Positions 8,369 to 15,035 of a stretch of DNA of 64,000 nt are shown in pieces; positions within the stretch are counted from its first letter, which is position 1, and each line of letters begins with the position of its first letter. Where the stretch lies: positions 3,038,001 to 3,102,000 of the forward strand of contig NZ_CP047130.1 in NCBI RefSeq assembly GCF_009832865.1, in the 5' to 3' direction. The DNA comes from Colwellia sp. 20A7 (GTDB lineage: Bacteria; Pseudomonadota; Gammaproteobacteria; Enterobacterales; Alteromonadaceae). A program made the position numbers and the translations under genes. Under the pieces are notes generated by a model that searched no databases, was not told the DNA's origin, and saw nothing but the letters and a program-made list of their open reading frames with translations.

Positions 8369-9637
8369 TTAATTTAGTGAAATCGTTGAGTGCATATCAA
8401 ACGTTTCCGTTGATGAAATAATAATGCTGTCTCCTGATTTTAGTCCTGATGTTATTTCAATAAATTCAATACTTTGCGAACCTGTTGTTATGGGGATTAA
8501 CTTGGCTTCGTCTCCATTGATAACATAAGCTGCTTGACCACCATGACTCGCTTGAAAGCCACCACGTTTAACCATTAATACGTTTTCTTTATTTTCAAAT
8601 TCGATACGGGCATTCAAACGTTGATTTTGGCGTAGTTGAATTTCGGCTAAGTTATCAATTGACACTCTTACCATGACTTGACTGTTTTTAACTTCAGGTG
8701 AAACTGAAATAACTTTACCAATAAGTGATTTTCCTGATATTTGCATTTTCACATCAAGACCAAGTCCTAAATCATCGGCGTAAAATTCAGGTACGTTAAG
8801 CTCTGCTTCATACTGACTTAAATCAACAATAGTCATAATGGCTTGGGTATCGCTAACTCGTTCTTTTTTCTGTACTAACCAGTTACCAACAATACCATCA
8901 ACAGGTGCTCGAATATTCAGTAGCTCAACACGTCGCTGCAGTTCATCAACGACTAATTGTTGGCTCTTTACTAAAAGATCACGTGTTTGGTTTTCAAATT
9001 CAAGACGTTGTATTGCTAGTTCAACGCGTTTTTTGGCATGTTCGAATAGTAAGTCATTTTCAAGCTTTGCATCACGTTTACTGACTAGGTAAAGCTGACT
9101 AACCACTTGTTTTTCATATGATAGCTCTGCACGGGTTAATTCTCGGGTACTAGCATTAGTACGAACACGTGCAGTATCAAGCACTTGCTCTAAATCAAGC
9201 TGAGCTTCACGATCACGTAATTCACTTCTTCTAGCATCAATTTTTAAACTTTCTAACTTAGCTGTAGCTTGCTTAACTGTTGATTGTAATTCAGGGCTTA
9301 ATATAGTTGCCACAATGGCATCTTTTTTAACGATATCACCTGGTTTAGCTAATAAAGTAACTTGTCCGGGCTCAGAGCTATAAATGGTAGGAGCATTCGC
9401 GGCAACTAATTTACCATTAACAGCGATATCACGAATTAAAGTACCGTTAACAACGGTAGCACGGGTAATAGTTTGTGGGTTAACACTTGGAATACCGCCC
9501 GACCATTGACTTAAGGTTGGTAAAATAAACCAAACCGCGCCAATAAATACAAGCGCACCAAGTGTTAATTTAGCCCAAGGCTTTTTATTGGCAACTTTAC
9601 TTATTACTTCGTCTTGTCCGTCGGTAGAGCTAATCAT
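8369..9637 (-). CDS. periplasmic adaptor (membrane-fusion) protein, HlyD/MacA type
   Basis: 422 residues. A single N-terminal membrane helix (about 24-42) anchors the protein, with the bulk in the periplasm. A split biotinyl-lipoyl domain (AKPGDIVKKDAIVATI and NIRAPVDGIVGNW) flanks a long alpha-helical coiled-coil hairpin (about 125-240), followed by beta-barrel and membrane-proximal domains. This is the adaptor that links an inner-membrane pump to an outer-membrane channel. It is the first gene of the five- or six-gene block and sits behind the candidate sigma-54 promoter at 9675-9691. A gap of 90 bp, longer than the others in the block, separates it from the ATPase gene. Confidence 0.92.
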   Translation of the reverse strand: MISSTDGQDEVISKVANKKPWAKLTLGALVFIGAVWFILPTLSQWSGGIPSVNPQTITRATVVNGTLIRDIAVNGKLVAANAPTIYSSEPGQVTLLAKPGDIVKKDAIVATILSPELQSTVKQATAKLESLKIDARRSELRDREAQLDLEQVLDTARVRTNASTRELTRAELSYEKQVVSQLYLVSKRDAKLENDLLFEHAKKRVELAIQRLEFENQTRDLLVKSQQLVVDELQRRVELLNIRAPVDGIVGNWLVQKKERVSDTQAIMTIVDLSQYEAELNVPEFYADDLGLGLDVKMQISGKSLIGKVISVSPEVKNSQVMVRVSIDNLAEIQLRQNQRLNARIEFENKENVLMVKRGGFQASHGGQAAYVINGDEAKLIPITTGSQSIEFIEITSGLKSGDSIIISSTETFDMHSTISLN

Positions 9638-9674
9638 ATTTATTTCACTGTATTGTCATATATATACAGGATAT

Positions 9675-9691
9675 AGCGAGTAACATGCCAA
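9675..9691 (-). promoter_or_regulatory. candidate sigma-54 (-24/-12) promoter of the ABC exporter operon
   Basis: Read on the minus strand the sequence is TTGGCATGTTACTCGCT. It has the invariant GG (9689-9688) and GC (9677-9676) dinucleotides separated by exactly 10 bp, and differs from the consensus TTGGCACG-N4-TTGCT at one base in each element. Transcription would start near 9664, about 27 bp before the adaptor start codon. The operon encodes its own sigma-54 activator, which strengthens the call. Confidence 0.7.
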
Positions 9692-9754
9692 CAATTAAAT
9701 AAATATATAACAATATGTTTTTAAAAGATAAAAATAAAAAACACAATAACTAAA

Positions 9755-9821
9755 GTGTCCGATATTTTGATAATAAGTGTCCGTTCGGACGGTGTGAGTG
9801 TCCGATTTATTTAAGCGGACA
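9755..9821. promoter_or_regulatory. candidate enhancer (UAS) for the sigma-54 regulator: TGTCCG/CGGACA array
   Basis: Three GTGTCCG heptamers start at 9755, 9777 and 9798, spaced 22 and 21 bp, about two helical turns, so they lie on one DNA face. Inverted partners CGGAC (9786-9790) and CGGACA (9816-9821) form dyads with the second and third copies. The array is about 65-145 bp upstream of the -24/-12 promoter, a typical distance for NtrC-family enhancer sites. Binding by the regulator encoded at 3560-4921 is inferred. Confidence 0.65.
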
Positions 9822-10084
9822 TTACTTTAAGCAGACCATAATTTAAGTGCTGATAGTTTAAAATAGGTGATAATTTAAGTAGGTGATAGTTTAAACAACT
9901 GAGAACTTAAACAGGCAATAGGTATATAGAGTCGCACGAAGTTTTACAATTCGGCAATGAAAATCAAAAATAGAAAGGTAGTTGATAAGAAGGTAAAGTG
10001 GCGTATGCCAAATGAATGAGTTATCGCTATTTATATATAAATAACGATAACTTAATTTTAGATGCTTAAAAATAGTCGCGTTAT
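9822..10084. other. intergenic region, AT-rich, ending in a long hairpin
   Basis: No gene is seen between the enhancer array and the end of the 439-aa gene at 10085. The right part holds the near-perfect hairpin listed separately at 10019-10052. Short repeats of TTTAAG/TTTAAAC type occur at 9835-9915 without an obvious function. Confidence 0.5.
10019..10052 (-). terminator. 17-bp hairpin downstream of the 439-aa gene
   Basis: Arms AGTTATCGCTATTTATA (10019-10035) and TATAAATAACGATAACT (10036-10052) pair with a single mismatch and no spacer. It lies 33 bp past the stop codon of the leftward gene at 10085 and is the best candidate for its transcript end. Confidence 0.5.
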
Positions 10085-11404
10085 TTAGCCAAAAATAGCA
10101 CGCATTAGTGCGATAACTTTTTCAACACTCTTACCTTTTTTTACTTGGGCAATAATTGAGTCACGTTTACTTAACATATACTCTGGTAGGTCTTCGGACA
10201 TTAATGCTTTATCTACCATTTCTTCAACAGTCTCTTTACTATTTTTTCTAAAGGTAGTGTTTGATTTTTTTGGTGCTTTGTTAAGTGCTTTATCACGAGC
10301 ACGAATGTAATTCGAGTTTTGTGATAAGTCAGCATCGGCAAATAAAAACAAATCAATTAATATGGCACGATTGTGCCAGATAGTAAGCTCAAGATTAGTA
10401 TTATCTTTTTCGTCAATGGCTTCTTCTTGCTCTGTAATTACGTCAGTTCCAATGGTAGAACTAACATCAGAGCTATTATCATCAAGACTTTCTGCTGTAT
10501 TACTATCTGTAATAGTTTGCTCTGGCTCTGCTTGATTCCACCATGGCAACGTACGTAAAGTGCCAATCATATCGTGCCAATACGATGAAAAATCGGTGTT
10601 TGAAAATTTCACAATAGATAGCCCTTTGCAGAACATATCAATTTTATTATTGTTTAAGGCGATAAACTGATCGGGACGACGCATCGCGAGCAATCGTGTT
10701 GCGGCAGGTAATGGTGCTTTACTTTTAACTGAGCTATCTGCCGACTGCTCTTGAGCATAGTCTGAAAATATTTTCTGAAAATCAGTAACAAATTTTTGAT
10801 ATTCGTCATAGTTCACATCACCCGTTAATGGGATATGTGCTAATGCCACATCAAACTTTTCAGGGCACTGTTCAAGTAACAAATGAAAAAGCTTAGCGCC
10901 TTTGGTACTTGCAAACCATTCAGTATCAAAGTTATAAGTATGATATACATGGTTTGCCGTATGCTTACCGGCAAACACTAATCGGTCTTCAAGACTTAAA
11001 TCAGCTAACGGAAGTTGGCAATTGTTCTTCACATAATTCAATAAACGTAGTCGCTCATCTAAAGCATGTAATTCATTTTGTTGTTCAACAAAACCAATAA
11101 ATATCGGCCAAGGTGCAATACGTGCCATTTTACACTGGCTAATAGTAAAGCCGGCTTCTAATGAATCTTGTAATTTTTTTAATGGTAAAAACTGTTCTTC
11201 ATCTAAAAGTTCCATATTAAGCTCTTCACGGCATAGCCTAATGAACTCTCGACACCACCCTGTAAATTCATCAGGTCTATTTACCACTTTCACTGCCATT
11301 AAATTTAAACTTAACGGCGTGAAATATTTAAGTACATTTTGATAAATCTGATTTTCAGCAGCAGACAATGGCATTTTTACAGGCGAAGATAACAATTTTC
11401 TCAT
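10085..11404 (-). CDS. hypothetical protein, 439 aa
   Basis: I do not recognise this family. The protein has no signal peptide and no membrane segment, so it is likely cytoplasmic. The N-terminal 300 residues look like a compact mixed alpha/beta domain rich in aromatics, including LAMRRPDQFIALNN and LRTLPWWNQ motifs. An acidic, Ser/Thr-rich linker (about 310-345) precedes a small basic C-terminal domain (about 355-439). The LAMRRPDQF motif followed by a W-rich segment recalls segments seen in proteins of restriction or DNA-processing systems, but this is only an impression. It is a monocistronic minus-strand gene, divergent from the DUF2947 gene and flanked by a hairpin at 10019-10052. Confidence 0.75.
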   Translation of the reverse strand: MRKLLSSPVKMPLSAAENQIYQNVLKYFTPLSLNLMAVKVVNRPDEFTGWCREFIRLCREELNMELLDEEQFLPLKKLQDSLEAGFTISQCKMARIAPWPIFIGFVEQQNELHALDERLRLLNYVKNNCQLPLADLSLEDRLVFAGKHTANHVYHTYNFDTEWFASTKGAKLFHLLLEQCPEKFDVALAHIPLTGDVNYDEYQKFVTDFQKIFSDYAQEQSADSSVKSKAPLPAATRLLAMRRPDQFIALNNNKIDMFCKGLSIVKFSNTDFSSYWHDMIGTLRTLPWWNQAEPEQTITDSNTAESLDDNSSDVSSTIGTDVITEQEEAIDEKDNTNLELTIWHNRAILIDLFLFADADLSQNSNYIRARDKALNKAPKKSNTTFRKNSKETVEEMVDKALMSEDLPEYMLSKRDSIIAQVKKGKSVEKVIALMRAIFG

Positions 11405-11809
11405 TAAATTTTACACACTCTTATTGATGATTTACTTCTAGTGATACAAGCTAATATCGGCTAAAAATAATAGTGAAAGTCGCGCATAATACGGATTTAT
11501 TGAGGCATTGCAATGAATAGTAAATATTATTCTATTTTAGCTTTATACTTGTACTATTGTTGATTAAAAATAATACTAACAAACAACAATACTGATAAGT
11601 TTGAACAATTGTGAATAGGAAAGAATGTACTTTCTCAACGCGGTCAAATTATACGCTATTGTATAAAAGCGACTTTTTTTTGCTTAATTGGCGCTATTTT
11701 AATCCTTTACTTTACTGGCTTAAAAAAATTCGTGCATTTCCTATATAAAATAGTATCGACTCCCGTATAATCTATCAATAAGCCTTAGTATAATCACAGA
11801 GCCTAATTA
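11405..11809. other. divergent intergenic region
   Basis: About 400 bp between the leftward 439-aa gene and the rightward DUF2947 gene. It is AT-rich. TATAAT-like hexamers occur at about 11766 and 11788 close to the DUF2947 start, plausible -10 elements, but no convincing -35 partner or operator was identified. Nothing else was seen. Confidence 0.4.
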
Positions 11810-12286
11810 ATGAGCTACATCCCACTAGAACAATTAAAAAATGCTTGGATCTTTAAACATAAAAGCCTTCCAATTAGTGAAAACGATTTAACTAAAATTA
11901 AACCTATGGCAAAAGATCGCGCGAATGTATTGTGGGATACTTTTATTAGTCGTCAAGTAGATCATCCTGATTTTTTTAAAAAAGGCGACTGGCCTTTCGA
12001 CAAAAATAATTGGAAAGAGCAAGGCAAATGGGAAAGCATTTGGGACAGCAACGATGAAGATTTACCTGAATTGATCAATGCACATATTGCTTGGGACAAT
12101 AACACTGTCGTTTATTATTGTTCAAATAGAGAGAATATTATTGAAACAACATGGGCTGTGTTTAAACGTTGTTGGAAAAACTTCTTATTTATGGATGATG
12201 GTCCAATTTTAATAGGAAAAAAACGTCAACAAGTGGTGCAATTTACCAGTAATGGTTATTTTAAAATTGGTGATAAACCAAAATAA
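11810..12286 (+). CDS. DUF2947 family protein
   Basis: 158 residues, soluble, no signal peptide. The sequence is rich in Trp, Lys and Asp and matches the conserved DUF2947 family of Vibrio, Shewanella and relatives as I recall it (SYIPLEQ start, KPMAKDRA, HPDFFKKGDWP, GPILIGKKR). No function is established for the family. The stop codon overlaps the start of rlmF (TAATG), so the two genes form an operon. That suggests translational coupling, but does not by itself imply a role in rRNA modification. Confidence 0.8.
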   Translation: MSYIPLEQLKNAWIFKHKSLPISENDLTKIKPMAKDRANVLWDTFISRQVDHPDFFKKGDWPFDKNNWKEQGKWESIWDSNDEDLPELINAHIAWDNNTVVYYCSNRENIIETTWAVFKRCWKNFLFMDDGPILIGKKRQQVVQFTSNGYFKIGDKPK

Positions 12287-13239
12287 TGACTATAAAAACC
12301 GCATTACACCCACGTAATAAACATCGCCATGGCTACGACTTTGCTACCTTAACAAAGATCCACGCCCTTTTATCAGCGTTTATTATCAAAAACCAATACA
12401 ATCAACAAGACACCATTGATTTTAGCAATGCTAATGCAGTAAAAGCCTTAAACGCTGCTTTACTAAAAAAACATTATCAAATAGAGCATTGGGACTTTCC
12501 GCAAGGTTATTTATGCCCTCCTATTCCTGGGCGTGTTGATTATATTCATTACCTTGCTGACTTATTAAAAGAAAGTAAGGTATTAATAGCGGAAAATGAT
12601 AAAGCCATTGGCAGTAAAATATCCGTATTAGATATTGGCACTGGCGCTACCTGTATTTATCCTATGTTAGGCGCTAGTGAATATGATTGGTCTTTTGTCG
12701 CTTCAGATATAGATCCAATTTCTATAAAAGCGGCAAATGCAAATATTAATGCCAACCCAAAGATCAAGCAGCAAATAAGCTGTCGTTTGCAAAATAATAG
12801 CACTAAGATTTTTGAAGGTATTATTAAGCCAAATGAATTTTATCATCTCACTTTATGTAATCCTCCCTTTCATAAATCATTAACTGATGCTGCAACAGGC
12901 ACTAACCGTAAATGGAAAAATTTAAATAAAGGTAAAACAGCTGATAAAAAAGAGAATAAAGCAGATACATTAAATTTTGGCGGTCAAAAAGCTGAGTTAT
13001 GGTGTCAAGGCGGAGAATTGGCGTTTATTCGTCAAATGATCAACGAAAGTAAAATATTCCAAAGCCAAGTACTCTGGTTTACTTGTTTAGTGTCAAATAA
13101 AGATCATTTATCTAAAATAAAACTATCGTTAAAAAAAGCGAAAGCGTCAGAAATTAAAGTTTTTAACATGGCTCAAGGACAAAAAATCAGTCGTTTTATT
13201 GCTTGGCGTTTTGTTAAAAGTGATCTAAACACAAAGTAA
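12286..13239 (+). CDS. rlmF: 23S rRNA (adenine-1618-N6)-methyltransferase
   Basis: 317 residues. It begins with the family hallmark LHPRNKHRHGYDF, followed by the SAM-binding LDIGTGATCIYP motif (about 115-126), an SDIDP acidic loop (140-144) and the adenine-binding catalytic motif NPPF (192-195) of N6-adenine methyltransferases. RlmF (YbiN) methylates A1618 of 23S rRNA using S-adenosylmethionine. Length is close to the E. coli enzyme (308 aa). It shares one base with the end of the DUF2947 gene. A hairpin at 13341-13362 follows about 100 bp downstream. Confidence 0.95.
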   Translation: MTIKTALHPRNKHRHGYDFATLTKIHALLSAFIIKNQYNQQDTIDFSNANAVKALNAALLKKHYQIEHWDFPQGYLCPPIPGRVDYIHYLADLLKESKVLIAENDKAIGSKISVLDIGTGATCIYPMLGASEYDWSFVASDIDPISIKAANANINANPKIKQQISCRLQNNSTKIFEGIIKPNEFYHLTLCNPPFHKSLTDAATGTNRKWKNLNKGKTADKKENKADTLNFGGQKAELWCQGGELAFIRQMINESKIFQSQVLWFTCLVSNKDHLSKIKLSLKKAKASEIKVFNMAQGQKISRFIAWRFVKSDLNTK

Positions 13240-13340
13240 CTGATACTAAATTACAATTAAACAAAGCCCCAAAAACAAACATTAACAACCACCATTAAAC
13301 ACTAATTATCAATGAGTTAAGATAAGTTTACAATAGTGAA

Positions 13341-13362
13341 ACAAGGGCGATATAGCCCTTGT
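13341..13362. terminator. hairpin downstream of rlmF
   Basis: Arms ACAAGGGC and GCCCTTGT are perfect with a GATATA loop. There is no U-tract on either side, so it may be a weak terminator for rlmF or a structure upstream of the repeat-protein gene starting at 13501. Confidence 0.45.
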
Positions 13363-13500
13363 AAAATCATCAAATGTACACGCCTTAACGGCAATTAAAA
13401 TTATAAGATGTCCTAAAAAACAGTCCATTGGCATAGTTTAAGCATAACCACTATTGGAAATGAATCTTAAACCAACTAATAACTATAAAAGGAAAAATGC

Positions 13501-13977
13501 ATGTTAAGTTCAATTGTACTTTCAATGGCTATGTCAGTTTCACCTGTTGCAGCAACAGATGCTAATGTTTTAGATATTCAAGAAGTTAGCGCTAAACGTG
13601 GCTCTCGTCGATTAAGTGATGAATTCAATCTAGATGTTCAAGAAGTGAGTGCTAAACGTGGCTCTCGCCGATTAAGCGATGTATTTAATTTAGATGTTCA
13701 GGAAGTGAGTGCTAAACGTGGCTCTCGTCGTTTAAGTGATGAATTTAATTTAGATGTTCAGGAAGTGAGTGCTAAACGTGGCTCTCGTCGTTTAAGTGAT
13801 GAATTTAACTTAGATGTTCAAGAAGTAAGTGCTAAACGTGGCTCTCGTCGTTTAAGTGATGAATTTAACTTAGATATTCAAGAAGTAAGTGCTAAACGTG
13901 GCTCTCGTCGTTTAAGCGATGAAAATAGCTTAGATATGCAAGAAGTTAGCGCTAAACGTGGTTCTCGTAGACTTTAG
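13501..13977 (+). CDS. secreted tandem-repeat protein (seven 20-aa units), unknown function
   Basis: 158 residues. Residues 1-18 form a short signal peptide (hydrophobic, ending PVAA), with AAAAGGA 8 nt before the ATG. Seven copies of a 20-residue unit then occupy residues 24-158, the last truncated after RRL. The core QEVSAKRGSRRL is identical in all seven; only the second residue (I/V/M) and the DEFN end vary. Copies differ mainly by silent changes, indicating selection on the peptide. Each unit joins a cationic KRGSRR patch to an acidic DEF spacer, with dibasic KR and RR pairs. It could be a multi-copy precursor of a secreted peptide, a RiPP substrate or an assembling repeat protein. No processing or export gene is adjacent. 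A 36-aa ORF follows 33 bp downstream. Family not recognised. Confidence 0.85.
   Translation: MLSSIVLSMAMSVSPVAATDANVLDIQEVSAKRGSRRLSDEFNLDVQEVSAKRGSRRLSDVFNLDVQEVSAKRGSRRLSDEFNLDVQEVSAKRGSRRLSDEFNLDVQEVSAKRGSRRLSDEFNLDIQEVSAKRGSRRLSDENSLDMQEVSAKRGSRRL
13570..13974 (+). repeat. 60-bp tandem repeat array, 7 units (last partial)
   Basis: Direct 60-bp repeats encode the 20-residue units of the secreted protein, beginning at TTAGATATTCAAGAAG (13570). Units 3 and 4 are nearly identical. Outer units carry more wobble-position changes, and the last unit uses AGA and CTT for the final Arg-Leu. The pattern fits expansion by unequal exchange in the middle of the array. Confidence 0.9.
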
Positions 13978-14010
13978 TATTTAAAATAAGTTTAATTTCA
14001 GAGGTCAACC

Positions 14011-14121
14011 ATGTTCAATTTATTAAAGTCGTTTTTCAATACCAGCAAAGCTAAAAAAGTTAATCCTATTGCTGCTCGTATCGAGATAAAAGAAACCTCT
14101 GCCAATACTTGGTGGATATAA
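14011..14121 (+). CDS. small ORF, 36 aa, downstream of the repeat protein
   Basis: ATG at 14011 is preceded by GAGG with a 6-nt spacer; the stop is TAA at 14119. The peptide is basic in its first half (MFNLLKSFFNTSKAKK) and ends in ANTWWI. The amphipathic N-terminus and Trp-Trp C-terminus look like a small membrane-active or signalling peptide, but I recognise no family. It lies 33 bp after the repeat-protein gene, so it is probably co-transcribed. It might be a partner, a second secreted peptide, or a chance ORF; the good ribosome-binding site favours a real gene. Confidence 0.5.
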   Translation: MFNLLKSFFNTSKAKKVNPIAARIEIKETSANTWWI

Positions 14122-14267
14122 GTTATTAATAACTTATATTTTTAATTGAAAAGCGTAATTATCTGGTAAATCAATTGCCAGAAACGATAAATAAATATCT
14201 AACATGGATGTTAGATATTTATTTAATAGCGATACGCTCACTTAAGGTCCACGCTTTACAATAGAAA

Positions 14268-14480
14268 CTACGCCCTAAAAATAAGCTGTTCAAAACCAAA
14301 CAAGCTATTTAACCGCATACGCTTCTTCATAACAAACATAGGCCATATAAGTGGGCCAAATATTATTCCAGCAACAGTCCATCTTTTACGATCAAAACCT
14401 GCAACTAATGCCTAACAATAGAAAAAAGCACCACAAAAAACGCTTAATAATATGCCTAAAAACACTAAAAATAACGACAT
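14268..14480 (-). pseudogene. broken small membrane-protein gene (in-frame TAG)
   Basis: Read leftward from the ATG at 14480, the frame encodes a hydrophobic start (MSLFLVFLGILLSVF...). It stops at TAG (14412-14414, codon 23) and then continues open to a TAG at 14268. The downstream half (GFDRKRWTVAGIIFGPLIWP) is a typical second helix of small two-helix membrane proteins in which a short polar turn precedes a G-rich helix. A single CAG-to-TAG change would explain the break. The product would be 70 residues. It could also be two unrelated fragments or, less likely, a readthrough gene. Confidence 0.55.
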
Positions 14481-14823
14481 AGTTCCTCGCCTAAATATCT
14501 GTACTCAACAGATATTTATCTATACCTAAAACGTCAAAAAATCGACGGTAATATAATTAACTGTACCTTTTTATTCAAGCTAAAGGACTAATAGCTACTA
14601 TTCATAACAGAAATAATACGGAATATTTTATCCTTCATCCATGGCTAATTGTTACCACAAAGCGGCTAAATATAACCCTAAATCGTGTTAATAAACATAG
14701 ATTAAGGTAAAACACTAACACCAAAACTTGATGTTGATATTTTTATTAAAAAGAAGCTGCACCTTTTTATCAGACGACATAAAAAGTAATATTAAATATT
14801 TTTTGAAAGTTTATTTTTAAAAG

Positions 14824-14905
14824 AGCTCAGCATAGCCAGGGTAATTCAGTATGCTGAGCTAATTAGGTGTGAGAGCGTTTTACCCAACGAGTAGAGTAAA
14901 ACGCT
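14824..14905. repeat. two adjacent perfect inverted repeats downstream of fadJ
   Basis: The first is AGCTCAGCATA (14824-14834) with TATGCTGAGCT (14850-14860). The second is AGCGTTTTAC (14874-14883) with GTAAAACGCT (14896-14905). Stems of 11 and 10 bp are perfect with 15- and 12-nt loops. Neither has a clear U-tract. They resemble a bacterial interspersed hairpin element or 3' mRNA stabilisers. Confidence 0.6.
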
Positions 14906-15035
14906 TTGCTATGTCACTTAACTATATCGCTTAACTATACAGCCTAAGTATGCTGCTTAGTTATAAGGTTAATAAAATGACAATTTTTAACGTTCTTAAT
15001 TTCAATTACAGCATTTGTATTAGTTTAATAAGAGC

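Larger units (their letters stand above)
14122..15035. other. intergenic region with pseudogene and several perfect inverted repeats
   Basis: Apart from the broken gene at 14268-14480, the stretch holds no convincing coding region. The right part carries paired perfect hairpins (14824-14860 and 14874-14905), a duplicated CTTAACTATA motif (about 14918-14942), and a CTAAG/CTTAG stem near 14943-14960. These lie downstream of the leftward fadJ gene and may include its terminator. Confidence 0.5.

Noticed and set aside
13497..13565. Overlapping ATG 4 bp before the repeat-protein start, in another frame
   Set aside because: It yields only a 22-codon frame with no conserved features; the 13501 start has better Shine-Dalgarno spacing and gives the signal peptide.
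13570..13974. 60-bp repeats considered as a CRISPR array
   Set aside because: Units are contiguous and in frame, with no spacers and no cas genes; they encode a protein repeat.
14268..14480. TAG codon read as an unusual amino acid in the small membrane-protein frame
   Set aside because: Other genes in the window use TAG as a normal stop and no supporting context exists; a broken gene is the simpler explanation.
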